From assembly GCA_001784735.1 (NCBI GenBank), contig MFSB01000013.1, forward strand, positions 1-27,231: a stretch of DNA of 27,231 nt. Direction: 5' to 3'. The notes beneath the pieces are model-generated. The model searched no databases. It was given only the letters and a program-made list of their open reading frames with translations, and had not been told where the DNA came from. Source of the stretch: Candidatus Moranbacteria bacterium RIFCSPLOWO2_12_FULL_48_12 (GTDB taxonomy: Bacteria > Patescibacteriota > Minisyncoccia > Moranbacterales > UBA1568). A program made the position numbers and the translations under genes. Shown here in pieces: positions 1 through 9,273 of the stretch. Positions within the stretch are counted from its first letter, which is position 1. Each line of letters opens with the position of its first letter.

Positions 1-193
1 CTGACATTGTGACTTTTGTGGATGTAGATGCTCATGCTCTCAGTATATATCATCCGCGGCAAGCCGCGGGGAATTATACCCTAAGAGAGATTAAAAACCT
101 CTCTTCTCCCCAAGCGATTTTTGTCAGCAAAAACGAAAAAAGCTTGGGCAAAAGCATCACTGGCAATAATAACAGTTGGCCCTATTCTTGTCA

Positions 194-262
194 ACCCCGT
201 TAGAGAACGCTGTGCCTTCGGCGCGACTTCAGTCGCTTGCAGCGACTTTTCTCTAACGGGGT
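194..262. repeat. Palindromic repeat with 14-bp closing stem and two inner hairpins
   Basis: ACCCCGTTAGAGAA at 194-207 is the exact reverse complement of 249-262. Between the arms lie two smaller hairpins: GTGCC/GGCGC around a TTC loop (one G.T pair), and AGTCGC/GCGACT around TTGCA. The TCAACCCC motif directly before the left arm is repeated after the right arm (191-198 and 262-269), like a short duplication flanking an insertion. It resembles a dispersed intergenic palindromic element; no second copy is in this window. Confidence 0.7.
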
Positions 263-320
263 CAACCCCCATATCAACCGAAAATCTAATCTATAAGTCA
301 AAAAATAAGAAAACAAAGCC

Positions 321-374
321 AAAAGAAAAACGACCGCCTCGCCTGGGAAAAGTTTCTCCCCTGACAAAGCGGCC
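321..374 (-). terminator. Intrinsic terminator of the 315-residue gene
   Basis: On minus, GGCCGC (374-369) pairs with GCGGTC (337-332) with one G.T pair. An inner GGGA/TCCC hairpin follows, and a T-rich run GTTTTTCTTTT comes straight after the stem. It lies about 9 bases past the stop codon at 383. Confidence 0.6.
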
Positions 375-382
375 ATCGCTAT

Positions 383-1330
383 TTACTTCTGCTTCTGTTT
401 TCGCTTCATCCTCATGTGGACGATCGGATTGATATACTCACCGATCAAGGAACTGTTTTTACCCATGGTGGAAAACAAAGCATGAAAAGCGGCATGAACC
501 TCGCCACGAAAATCCCAGAAGTTATTCCGATCAACAGCGACATCAATAGTCGCCACGAATGTCATAAGCGCATCAAGCTTGGTTTTCACTTCCGCAACAA
601 TTTCTTCGGAATAGCCCCCATAGCAAGTCAGATTATGAAGACAAAGCGTCTCCATAATAGGCTCATGCAACTCTTTGCCCCGAATCCGCCACTCCTCCAA
701 CGCCTCATGCGCCGCATCGAACATTTTTTTCAAACCAGCAATCTGATCGAGTATCGGGGTGTCGCAATTGGTAAGTCCCCAGGCCGTCAACTGCTTGCCG
801 ATTTCCGCAAGCTGATCGCGGGCATCCTTTTCTGCTTCCTGCCGCACTGCCGCCCTTACCACATCGACGGCGTCCGCATTCATCGACAAGTACATGCACA
901 AGAGGTTTGGGTCGGAAACATAAGCTCCCCCATCCTTTATCCAGTCAGCGCTGTGATACGCTTTGTTGTCGATCATGACAACAACATAGGAATCGTAGGC
1001 TTGACCAATACGGCCACAGGGTGGGACCCATACTTTGTCAGTCACAGCGTAGAATTTTCCATGGCCATCATTTTCAATACCGAGAAAGAAGCTGGCCCAA
1101 GTAAGAAACTTCCCCCGCTTGTCAGTCAACCTGACAGAAAGAGCCAAAACACCAGATTCACAAGGATAAACGACGAAAGCTTGTGTCTCTTCACCAACTC
1201 GCAGACTCGTTTGAACTGAAGTCCCTCTCAGAACAATCCAGTCTGATTTGCCCCGAATAGTCGAGATAGAAATGCCTTGGCCTGGTACTACATGGTTTTT
1301 GCTGACTGCTAAAATTTGTTTCGGAAGCAT
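383..1330 (-). CDS. Uncharacterised 315-residue protein
   Basis: I do not recognise the family. The ATG start is supported by an AGGAG ribosome binding site seven bases upstream. The first ~125 residues look beta-rich (alternating Val/Ile, Gly and Thr, no membrane segment). Residues ~155-245 are rich in Ala, Glu, Lys and Leu and probably helical. The tail is strongly basic (MRMKRKQKQK). No signal peptide is apparent, so a cytoplasmic location is likely. It is a single-gene unit with its own promoter (1479-1507), a ~140-base structured leader and an intrinsic terminator. The existence of the gene is well supported; its function is unknown. Confidence 0.8.
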   Translation of the reverse strand: MLPKQILAVSKNHVVPGQGISISTIRGKSDWIVLRGTSVQTSLRVGEETQAFVVYPCESGVLALSVRLTDKRGKFLTWASFFLGIENDGHGKFYAVTDKVWVPPCGRIGQAYDSYVVVMIDNKAYHSADWIKDGGAYVSDPNLLCMYLSMNADAVDVVRAAVRQEAEKDARDQLAEIGKQLTAWGLTNCDTPILDQIAGLKKMFDAAHEALEEWRIRGKELHEPIMETLCLHNLTCYGGYSEEIVAEVKTKLDALMTFVATIDVAVDRNNFWDFRGEVHAAFHALFSTMGKNSSLIGEYINPIVHMRMKRKQKQK

Positions 1331-1478
1331 GGTCAGTCTCCTGGAAAGAACCCTCCGGCGGAGGGTGGAGTTACAGACGTCGGTATCCGCGGCGCGGCAT
1401 ACCTAGGCAATTGGTTCTCCTTTGCCCTGTGAGGAGGCTCGAAAAAAGCAAAATTACCAAGTTTTTAACGAACGGTAT

Positions 1479-1507
1479 ATTATTCATCTTTTCAGTAAAA
1501 AAGTCAA
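1479..1507 (-). promoter_or_regulatory. Predicted sigma70 promoter of the 315-residue gene
   Basis: On minus, TTGACT (1507-1502) and AATAAT (1484-1479) are separated by 17 bases. Transcription would start near 1472 and give a leader of about 140 bases containing two GC-rich hairpins. Confidence 0.55.
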
Positions 1508-1691
1508 CCAAAAATTCTTAAATCCTGATCTGAGGCACAATTGTTCCGTAAACAAAAGACATCCTGTTTCAGGGTTAGATAGTTGTGCGATAGGTTCAGT
1601 AAAATAAACACAACACTGTAAACCACCGTGTATAGCACACAAGTACCAACAATTACAGCTCTTTTGACAACCTCAAATCCCAACCCTCTAC

Positions 1692-1729
1692 CTTACAAAT
1701 GTTCTAGCGGCCGCTAGAACATTTGTAAG
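1692..1729. repeat. 38-bp perfect palindrome, copy 1 (NotI core)
   Basis: Every base from 1692 to 1729 pairs with its mirror around a GCGGCCGC centre; the core reads TTCTAGCGGCCGCTAGAA and the ends are CTTAC/GTAAG. It lies 63 bases past the stop codon of the Cas2-like gene. No T-run follows on either strand, so it is not an ordinary terminator. The same sequence recurs at 2468-2503, with a shared GC just after the right end in both copies. Confidence 0.95.
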
Positions 1730-1792
1730 CTCTTGAAATGATCCCCCACAGGATCACGCTCGGAAATTTACAAAAGCTGTTAAATAGGACAT

Positions 1793-2431
1793 TTAGTTAA
1801 GGTGAAATTTTTTTCTGAGCCATTCGTCATTCTCTATATCCCCCGCCACGATGTACACGAGTTCTTTGCCAAGACCATACTCTGTTTTTAATAGTGCTAC
1901 GACTGCCTCGCATTCATATGGATACACCCATACACTTGCCTGTAGTTTTTCAAATCCGAAAGATCTCATCTCTTCTCTGATTCCATCTCGAATTCCATGT
2001 TTATCCTCTTCAATGTCAAAAATAACAATCCGCCAATTCTTATCCCAATGTCGCTTTTCTAGCCGTCTTTCTTTGAATTGATAACGAAACAGCTCTCTTC
2101 TGCCTTTTTCTGTTAACTTCATAACCGTTTCTCCCCGACGTTCAAAAACAATAATCATCTTTTTTCGTCTCAATTTCTCTATTTCTTTTCGAAGATATAC
2201 TGGCGATCGATAACGCCTGAAATCATCACCACGCCTTTTCTCAAAAAGTTTGATAATTTCAAAGGCTTTGGGAGCTGCGAGAGCTAACATCAAAACACCT
2301 GTGAAACCAACCACACCAAGCACCGCTTTCCCAAGAAAGCCGTACGGCAATCGCAGCTTCTTTTCTCGATTTTTGTTTTCTCCTTTTCTCTTCGCTCCTT
2401 TTTCTTTCTCCATACCATTTTTCTTTTTCAT
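1793..2431 (-). CDS. Cas2/PaaX-like protein (ferredoxin-fold C-terminus, winged-helix-like middle)
   Basis: The 212-residue protein starts with a very basic tail (1-28), followed by a hydrophobic stretch at 32-53 that could be a membrane helix. A winged-helix-like segment follows at about 73-117 (RSPVYLRKEIEKL ... MKLTEKGRREL). The C-terminal part, 132-212, has the pattern of PaaX C-terminal/Cas2 domains: WRIVIFDI with Asp139 where Cas2 has its first-strand Asp, then LQASVWVYPYEC and a final Leu-Lys-Lys-Phe. Such proteins occur in CPR genomes without CRISPR loci, and none is visible here. The gene stands alone between two copies of a perfect palindrome. Regulator, nuclease or element-encoded protein are all possible. 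Family assignment is fairly sure; function is not. Confidence 0.8.
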   Translation of the reverse strand: MKKKNGMEKEKGAKRKGENKNREKKLRLPYGFLGKAVLGVVGFTGVLMLALAAPKAFEIIKLFEKRRGDDFRRYRSPVYLRKEIEKLRRKKMIIVFERRGETVMKLTEKGRRELFRYQFKERRLEKRHWDKNWRIVIFDIEEDKHGIRDGIREEMRSFGFEKLQASVWVYPYECEAVVALLKTEYGLGKELVYIVAGDIENDEWLRKKFHLN

Positions 2432-2467
2432 ATTTTATTTTCACTTAATATAAAGATACCACAGTCA

Positions 2468-2503
2468 TTACAAATGTTCTAGCGGCCGCTAGAACATTTG
2501 TAA
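2468..2503. repeat. 36-bp perfect palindrome, copy 2
   Basis: It is identical to 1693-1728 and perfectly self-complementary, with TTAC/GTAA ends around the GCGGCCGC centre. It lies 36 bases upstream of the Cas2-like start codon. A possible minus-strand promoter (TTTGTA, 16 bases, TATATT) would have its -35 box inside the right half as read on minus, so the palindrome could be an operator. The interval between the two copies is 738 bases and contains only the Cas2-like gene. Confidence 0.95.
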
Positions 2504-2521
2504 GCAGAGAAAAGTGGTCGT

Positions 2522-2552
2522 AAAAAACAAAAGAAGCTCAAAAGAGCTTCTT
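2522..2552 (-). terminator. Intrinsic terminator of the str operon
   Basis: AAGAAGCTC (2531-2539) and GAGCTTCTT (2544-2552) form a 9-bp stem with a four-base loop. On minus the stem is followed by TTGTTTTTT, the classical arrangement, about 90 bases beyond the fusA stop codon. Confidence 0.85.
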
Positions 2553-2640
2553 CCCCCAATTCCAGACGATAAATTCGAACTTCTCCCTTTACCTGTGTAT
2601 TAGAAAACTACGAACTACAGACTGGAAGGCTGTCACTATA

Positions 2641-4740
<2,100 letters not shown>

Positions 4741-4822
4741 ATTCTCTAATGTACACGAATATCCCACCAATCCACACAAATTCATTCGTGCTATTTCGTG
4801 GCATCATTCGCGAAAATTTGTA

Positions 4823-5290
4823 TTAAGCGAAGTGAGCGAAAGCCTTGTTGGCTTCGGCCATGCGGTGCGTTTCGTCGCGCTTCTTCATGGCGGAGCCGGT
4901 CTTGTTGGAAGCATCAAGGAGCTCGTCGGCCAGTTTTTCGGCCATCCCCTTGCCCTTGCGATGGCGGCAGGCGTCCCGGATCCAGCGCATCGCCAAGACC
5001 TGGCGGCGCTCCCCCGAAACCGGCACCGGCACCTGATAGTTGGCACCGCCCACGCGGCGCGACTTCAGCTGAAGGAGCGGCGACACATTCTTGATAGCTT
5101 GTTCGAAAGTATTCAGACCGCCTTTCTTGGTCCGTTCGTGGATGATGTCGAAAGCATTATAGATGATTCTTTCAGCGATGCTTTTCTTGCCTTCCCACAT
5201 GATCATCCCGACGAAATGACCCACCAGCGGATTGCCATACAGGGTATCCGGTTTCCATTCTCTGACGAATTGTCTTTTGCGTCTTGGCAT
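4823..5290 (-). CDS. rpsG: 30S ribosomal protein S7
   Basis: S7 nucleates folding of the 3' domain of 16S rRNA and lines the E site. The 155-residue product has the usual length and the family signature from the start (MPRRKR, then GNPLVGHFVGMIM). It continues with SRRVGGANYQVPVPV in the middle and a conserved helical C-terminus. No Shine-Dalgarno sequence is visible. It is separated from rpsL by a 177-base repeat-containing gap, long for this operon, but no terminator is seen, so cotranscription is likely. Confidence 0.97.
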   Translation of the reverse strand: MPRRKRQFVREWKPDTLYGNPLVGHFVGMIMWEGKKSIAERIIYNAFDIIHERTKKGGLNTFEQAIKNVSPLLQLKSRRVGGANYQVPVPVSGERRQVLAMRWIRDACRHRKGKGMAEKLADELLDASNKTGSAMKKRDETHRMAEANKAFAHFA

Positions 5291-5300
5291 AGTTTATAAA

Positions 5301-5467
5301 ATCAAAGTGTAAAAATCAAAAATCAAAATTACAATGCAAAGTTCAAAATTTTTCTTAATCCAAAATGGTTTTGGCATTAACTCTTTTTACATTTTACTCT
5401 GTCCGCCTCGGCGAAGCCTTTGGCGAGACGGGTCATTTTCAATTTTGATATTTACATTTTTCATTAC
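5301..5467. repeat. Composite repeat between rpsL and rpsG
   Basis: AT-rich low-complexity sequence made of repeated ATCAAAA-like units (about 5301-5357) is followed by a GC-rich core (about 5403-5437, ending GGCGAGACGGGTCATT). It is then followed by an inverted AT-rich counterpart (AATTTTGATATTTAC). The flanks are therefore roughly inverted around the core. A related core, ending GAGGCGAGTCAT, lies at about 15797-15831 next to another low-complexity tract. Confidence 0.5.
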
Positions 5468-5884
5468 TTAAGGCTTCTTCTTCTCCTTCTTCGCACCATA
5501 TTTGCTCCGGCTCTGCTTGCGCGCCACGCCGGCGGCATCGAAAATGCCTCGCACGATGTGATAGCGCACGCCCGGCAAATCTTTCACCCGGCCGCCGCGG
5601 ATCATCACGATCGAGTGCTCCTGCAGGTTGTGCCCTTCGCCGGGGATATAAGCCGTCACTTCCATGCCGTTGGTCAGCCGTACCCGGGCGATCTTGCGGA
5701 GAGCGGAGTTCGGCTTTTTGGGCGTCGTCGTCGACACCTTGATGCACACTCCGCGTTTGAACGGACTGTTATGGAACGTATTGCGATTCTTGACGCTGTT
5801 GATGGAGTACGTCATCGCCGGAGATTTCGATTTCCGAGCGGTAGACTTTCGCGAACGTTTGATGAGTTGATTGATGGTGGCCAC
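5468..5884 (-). CDS. rpsL: 30S ribosomal protein S12
   Basis: S12 sits at the decoding centre and controls accuracy; it is the classical site of streptomycin resistance. The 138-residue product begins with ATINQLIKRSR and contains PKKPNSALRK and GEGHNLQEHS, the family hallmarks. The lysine in PKKPNS is the usual streptomycin-sensitive form. The start codon is GTG (5884-5882). The C-terminus carries an extra basic tail (KYGAKKEKKKP). It is the first gene of the str operon and is preceded by a near-consensus promoter and a leader of roughly 95 bases. Confidence 0.97.
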   Translation of the reverse strand: MATINQLIKRSRKSTARKSKSPAMTYSINSVKNRNTFHNSPFKRGVCIKVSTTTPKKPNSALRKIARVRLTNGMEVTAYIPGEGHNLQEHSIVMIRGGRVKDLPGVRYHIVRGIFDAAGVARKQSRSKYGAKKEKKKP

Positions 5885-5986
5885 AGAGTAGAATATTGAA
5901 TTAGGAATTAAGAATCATGAATCAAGAAAAAGATGAAATTCATTTAGCAACAAAACAGAAAAAGCCCTTGCTTTTCCGTATGACCT

Positions 5987-6015
5987 ATAGTATCGAAAAT
6001 ATCTTTTTCTGTCAA
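5987..6015 (-). promoter_or_regulatory. Sigma70-type promoter of the str operon
   Basis: On minus, TTGACA (6015-6010) and TACTAT (5992-5987) have exactly 17 bases between them. The predicted start is near 5980. The leader contains a small AAAAGC/GCTTTT hairpin followed by TTTTCTGTTTT, which could be a weak attenuator. Confidence 0.8.
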
Positions 6016-6062
6016 CAACGGGATTGAAACACTCCACACCCTTAAGAATAGTCTAGACAGGC

Positions 6063-6902
6063 TTAGCGCTTTTCCGGAGAAAAGCGAAGGTCTGGTGGCG
6101 TATCTGGATGATGGTAGAGATACAACTGAAGATCATTATTACCGGGAGATACAAGCTTAGATTTCAATATCGCATCGGCCTCACGCTCTACCTCTACCTG
6201 CTCGATAAATTCCCCGTCATTCGTTGCAGGTTTTCGCGCTTTACTTTTGGCTTCCAATTGCCTGAGACGCTGGAGTATTCCCGCATTTTCCTTGCAGCTC
6301 GCTTCCCAAGCTGCCTGGTCTTCCGCCAACAAAAGCAATTCTTTAAAGCGAATAATCCTTTTTTCTAACGTTTGTTTGAGCCTTGTAATTTCCGTGAAAA
6401 TTATCTGAGCCCGGTTAGAGTCATGCCCAGTTTCAGCCGATACTTGCTCTCTGCACAACTCATGACTGCCGTCATTGAGTTGTGCAAGTACGTATTCAAA
6501 GAGAGCTCTATCCAAAGGTAACTGTCTGCTGCTTTCCCTTAATGCTTCCGCAGCTTTGTTGATATTTTCTGGGGCAACGTTGTCAACTTTGTATCCATCA
6601 TGTAGTTGCACTGGCGGCAAAGCAACCTTCCGGCGAACTTCTTCACGAAGATTATGGGAAATAACATACGTTGAAAAAAGCTCCAACTCACTCCGAGCTT
6701 GGGACTTTGCTCCATCGAGACTTTCTCTCCCCCGCGGCTTTTCATGCTCCGACGAGGTCGTCGCCGATTCTCTCGGCAGAAGATTTTCCTCAAGCCATCG
6801 TTTGGCCTCTTCTACGGTAGTAAAGCAAGTCGGTCTTTCGAAATTATCTCCTTGGACTTCCGCAGGATTCGATGCCCCCGGAACTTCTCGAGAATTTACC
6901 AT
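6063..6902 (-). CDS. Uncharacterised 279-residue helical protein
   Basis: Not recognised. The composition is rich in Glu, Arg, Ala and Leu. Residues ~30-45 (TVEEAKRWLEENLLP) and ~85-150 look helical, and ~165-235 has heptad-like spacing typical of a coiled coil (EITRLKQTLEKRIIRFKELL and following). There is no signal peptide or membrane segment, so it is probably cytoplasmic. A possible promoter (TCTTTG, 16 bases, TATAAC) ends only seven bases before the ATG, so the message could be almost leaderless; no Shine-Dalgarno is present. It lies 26 bases after the M50 protease gene and may also be cotranscribed with it. Confidence 0.7.
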   Translation of the reverse strand: MVNSREVPGASNPAEVQGDNFERPTCFTTVEEAKRWLEENLLPRESATTSSEHEKPRGRESLDGAKSQARSELELFSTYVISHNLREEVRRKVALPPVQLHDGYKVDNVAPENINKAAEALRESSRQLPLDRALFEYVLAQLNDGSHELCREQVSAETGHDSNRAQIIFTEITRLKQTLEKRIIRFKELLLLAEDQAAWEASCKENAGILQRLRQLEAKSKARKPATNDGEFIEQVEVEREADAILKSKLVSPGNNDLQLYLYHHPDTPPDLRFSPEKR

Positions 6903-6928
6903 ATTTGCAGTTATAGATATTTACAAGA

Positions 6929-7651
6929 TTACAAAGAAAAACGCAGAAAGAGGCTCAGGACGAAGTTGATGAAGACGCTGATGGGGGTGGAAAGAAAGAA
7001 GATGACGAAGATGAGGACAAAGAGGCCATACTGCTCAAGGAAAAACACCGTCCGCTCGCGAAGCGGCACCAGCGCATAGAGAAGTTTCGAGCCATCCAGG
7101 GGCGGCACCGGCAGGAGATTGAAGCAGGCCAAAACCACATTCCAAAAAATCACCAAGAGGAACAGTCCGAAAAGAATACTCGGAAGTGATCCAGAAATAG
7201 CTTGCGCAAGAAGAGAAAAGCGATCAAGAAAATCTCCTCGTCCACCGATGACCCCGATGAACCGTTCCATGATATCTACTTTGGTAGCGAGAGTAAGTGG
7301 TAGAACTTTGGCAAAAAGCGCCGCCACAAGAGCGAGGATTAGATTTGATCCTGGTCCGGCCAGAGCTACCCATGTCGGCCCCCACTTCTGATTGCGCAGA
7401 TTATAGGGATTATAGGGCACCGGTTTCGCCCAGCCGAATGCGAACCCCGTACTGACTACCAAAATCAAGGGCAGTATCACCGAACCGAAAGGGTCGATGT
7501 GCTTGAGCGGGTTGAGGTTCAGACGATCGGCATACTTGGCCGTCATGTCCCCCAGCCACAGAGCCACCATGCCATGCGCCACTTCGTGAATCATCACGGA
7601 GTAGATAAGCGTCAGGATATAGAAACCTATCAATACAATCTCATTAGCCAT
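6929..7651 (-). CDS. M50-family (site-2-type) membrane metalloprotease
   Basis: Intramembrane zinc metalloproteases of this family cut transmembrane substrates. The 240-residue product has the zinc motif HEVAH at 22-26 inside the first membrane region, and the second motif NLLPVPPLDG at 178-187 supplying Asp186 as the third ligand. Several further hydrophobic helices (about 53-72, 97-120, 155-178, 208-236) are present. It has no PDZ domain and matches the short, minimal forms common in small genomes. The substrate cannot be predicted from the context. The start at 7651 is an ATG without a visible ribosome binding site. Confidence 0.9.
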   Translation of the reverse strand: MANEIVLIGFYILTLIYSVMIHEVAHGMVALWLGDMTAKYADRLNLNPLKHIDPFGSVILPLILVVSTGFAFGWAKPVPYNPYNLRNQKWGPTWVALAGPGSNLILALVAALFAKVLPLTLATKVDIMERFIGVIGGRGDFLDRFSLLAQAISGSLPSILFGLFLLVIFWNVVLACFNLLPVPPLDGSKLLYALVPLRERTVFFLEQYGLFVLIFVIFFLSTPISVFINFVLSLFLRFSL

Positions 7652-7960
7652 ACGCTTGAAGATGAATCAGGAATTATGAATCATGAATATGAGGAGAGGC
7701 ATTCTCCCAAAACCTTTTCTTTTTTGTACTCCAGTTCTCCGTCGGTAACATTTGTGACGAACGCGTCGGTAACAGTCGAGCGTGACAGATGGTCTCGACA
7801 GGACAGCTCCCTGTTCGACAAAGTGAGTCAGAAATGTTCGGCGGAGAGAAAGGGTAGAAAAAGGAAAGTTTTGGTGGGAATGCCAGAACTATCTCCAACC
7901 ATTGCCAAAGGGGCAACGGTATGATACCGTACTCAGAGTAATATCTCAAGAACCAACGTT
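7652..7960. other. Gap between M50 protease and rpmB: repeat plus structured element
   Basis: No gene is supported. It contains a GAATCAGGAATTATGAAT tract (7664-7681), the structured element at 7735-7848, and an odd palindrome ACGGTATGATACCGT at 7916-7930. That palindrome covers a TATGAT that could be the -10 box for rpmB, though no good -35 lies at the right distance. Confidence 0.5.
7735..7848. ncRNA. Candidate structured RNA or rpmB leader element
   Basis: CTCCGTCGG plus ACATTTGTGAC (7737-7759, with a two-base TA bulge) pairs with GTCAGAAATGTTCGGCGGAG (7827-7846), giving about 20 pairs with one mismatch. Inside, GTCG(GT)AACAG pairs with CTGTTCGAC, repeating the same design with a bulged GT, and TCGAG/CTCGA makes a further hairpin. 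The strand is not decided: it could be the leader of rpmB on plus or of the M50 gene on minus. No T-run follows it. I do not match it to a known RNA class. Confidence 0.4.
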
Positions 7961-8137
7961 ATGAGTCGTGTATGCCAACTGACCGGACGCGGAACTACCT
8001 CAGGCAATGCTCGCAGTCATTCCAACATCGCCAGCCGCCGCAAATTCAAGATCAACCTGCAAGTCAAGCACATGGGCGACGTGAAATTGCGTGTTTCTAC
8101 CCGCGCTATCCGCACCCTGGCCAAAGTCGCCCGCTAA
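7961..8137 (+). CDS. rpmB: 50S ribosomal protein L28 (short form)
   Basis: The 58-residue product reads MSRVCQLTGRGTTSGNARSH and continues SNIASRRKFKINLQ, ending in a basic TRAIRTLAKVAR segment. This matches the L28 N-terminal signature (CQLTG, then N-x-x-SHxN). It is a late-assembling protein near the E site of the large subunit. Bacterial L28 is usually about 60-78 residues, so this is a compact form. It is monocistronic on plus, between two minus-strand genes, and followed at once by a strong terminator. No Shine-Dalgarno is visible. Confidence 0.93.
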   Translation: MSRVCQLTGRGTTSGNARSHSNIASRRKFKINLQVKHMGDVKLRVSTRAIRTLAKVAR

Positions 8138-8157
8138 ATGATGCGGGAATCGGCGAA

Positions 8158-8180
8158 ACTTCCCTTCGGGGAGGTTTTTT
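8158..8180 (+). terminator. Intrinsic terminator of rpmB
   Basis: ACTTCCC (8158-8164), the stable TTCG tetraloop (8165-8168) and GGGAGGT (8169-8175) form a 7-bp stem with one G.T pair, followed by a run of T. It begins 20 bases after the rpmB stop codon. Confidence 0.9.
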
Positions 8181-8198
8181 ACTTGTCGGAAAAAAGAA

Positions 8199-9269
8199 TT
8201 AGTTCGTTTGAATAGACGCAGGGGTATCTTCACTTATCTGACCGACCTTCTCAAGTGTAGCCAGTGTATTTTCCACCGCCTGCTGTTCTGAAGATGCGCC
8301 GCCAAAAATAGTTTTCAGCGCCATAAGGACGTCTTTCTTATTCTCCACATAAAATGTATAAGCTGCCGTAGCGCTAGTCACTCCTTGATACGCTCGGTAG
8401 AGCTGAGCTAGTTTGATAACCCCCTTTCCTCCTATATGGATGGTTGCCGCATCCGTCAAAAGATCGAAAATACCGCTGACAACCTTCCCGAAGCGCTCAC
8501 CGGCTTCCATTTTTTCCCCATCAGCCGCTTCTTTGAGACGGGTCAAGCCTCGCTTGAAAGGGATAAGACTGTCCAAAACTACGTGTTTCATAGTCGCCTG
8601 CGTGACGGTGAGCAAACAGTTATCCTTTTGTAGCCCCATACAGGCGTTCATAATATCAGAGACTGCTTGACTGATCTTCCGCAATTCTTTCTCATCGGCA
8701 GACAACGGCTTTTCCGTGGTTGGGACATTCGCTTCTTGTCCCATTTTCCACCCTTGTACAAGCACCAAATCATCGCTTTGACCCTCTTCCATATCCGCCT
8801 CATTCGCAGCGGTTATTTCTCCGATACTTTCCTGTATTGGCGGCTGCAAAGCTTGCATACCCAGGATTTCCTCTTCCAGCAAAACACTCTGCTCTGTATG
8901 AACGGATTGAAAGCCTTTTTCCAAATCTCCGAGCTCCGCCCCCAGCGCTTTCCCTGTTCCCATCGTTAGCATCGCGAGCGTTGCCGCAATAACTAATTTC
9001 TCCCGGATCCTTTTCATTATTTCCTGGCGGCGCGCATCATACTTCTCGACTGCCTGCTCTGCCTCTCTATTGTCGGCGAGACCCAACCGCTCAAGATGAA
9101 AACTCCCATCTAGCCTCAATTTTTTCAAGAGAACAGCCCCTTGTTCCTGAAGTTTAGCCAGGACTGTTTGCCTGCCTCTCTCGCGCCCTTCCGCAGAGCG
9201 ATCCGAAGAAAGCTCCTTTGGTAGCACAGCTTCGTTCGGTGAAATGGCTTGTTTCTCTTTCCCTGGCAT
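8199..9269 (-). CDS. Uncharacterised 356-residue protein with one membrane segment
   Basis: No family recognised. The first ~90 residues are charged and helical. Residues ~92-110 (LVIAATLAMLTMGTGKALG) form one hydrophobic segment, so the protein may be anchored with a cytoplasmic N-terminus. The remainder has an acidic linker (~120-190) and a helical C-terminal region containing Gly-rich turns (HIGGKGVIKL, IFGGASSEQ). I chose ATG 9269, four bases after the stop of the 65-residue gene. An earlier in-frame TTG (9335) would overlap that gene and has its GGAG only one base away. The two genes are probably cotranscribed and translationally coupled. Confidence 0.7.
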   Translation of the reverse strand: MPGKEKQAISPNEAVLPKELSSDRSAEGRERGRQTVLAKLQEQGAVLLKKLRLDGSFHLERLGLADNREAEQAVEKYDARRQEIMKRIREKLVIAATLAMLTMGTGKALGAELGDLEKGFQSVHTEQSVLLEEEILGMQALQPPIQESIGEITAANEADMEEGQSDDLVLVQGWKMGQEANVPTTEKPLSADEKELRKISQAVSDIMNACMGLQKDNCLLTVTQATMKHVVLDSLIPFKRGLTRLKEAADGEKMEAGERFGKVVSGIFDLLTDAATIHIGGKGVIKLAQLYRAYQGVTSATAAYTFYVENKKDVLMALKTIFGGASSEQQAVENTLATLEKVGQISEDTPASIQTN

Positions 9270-9273
9270 AGAT

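Larger units (their letters stand above)
1..382. other. Repeat-rich region without a supported gene
   Basis: No convincing gene. It holds a GC-rich hairpin CCGCGGCAAGCCGCGG near 53-68, an AAGAGAG/CTCTCTT hairpin at 83-105, the cloverleaf-like repeat at 194-262, and the terminator of the neighbouring minus-strand gene. An open frame on plus from 121 starts with TTG, lacks a ribosome binding site, and runs through the repeat and terminator, so it is not called. Confidence 0.6.
1331..1792. other. Intergenic region: promoter, leader hairpins, palindrome
   Basis: No gene is supported. From low to high coordinates it contains CCCTCC/GGAGGG (~1351-1365) and GGTAT/ATACC (~1382-1403) hairpins in the leader of the minus-strand gene ending at 383, the promoter for that gene, and then ~180 AT-rich bases in which I see nothing. 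It ends with the first copy of the 38-bp palindrome and a small GATCC/GGATC hairpin at 1740-1755 downstream of the Cas2-like gene. Confidence 0.6.

Noticed and set aside
121..432. Open frame on plus across 121-432, with a hydrophobic start
   Set aside because: It begins with TTG, lacks a ribosome binding site, reads through the cloverleaf-like repeat and the opposing gene's terminator, and ends inside the minus-strand gene.
1692..2503. CRISPR array suggested by the repeated palindrome beside a Cas2-like gene
   Set aside because: Only two copies 738 bases apart with a gene between them; no short regular spacers and no cas1 or effector gene.
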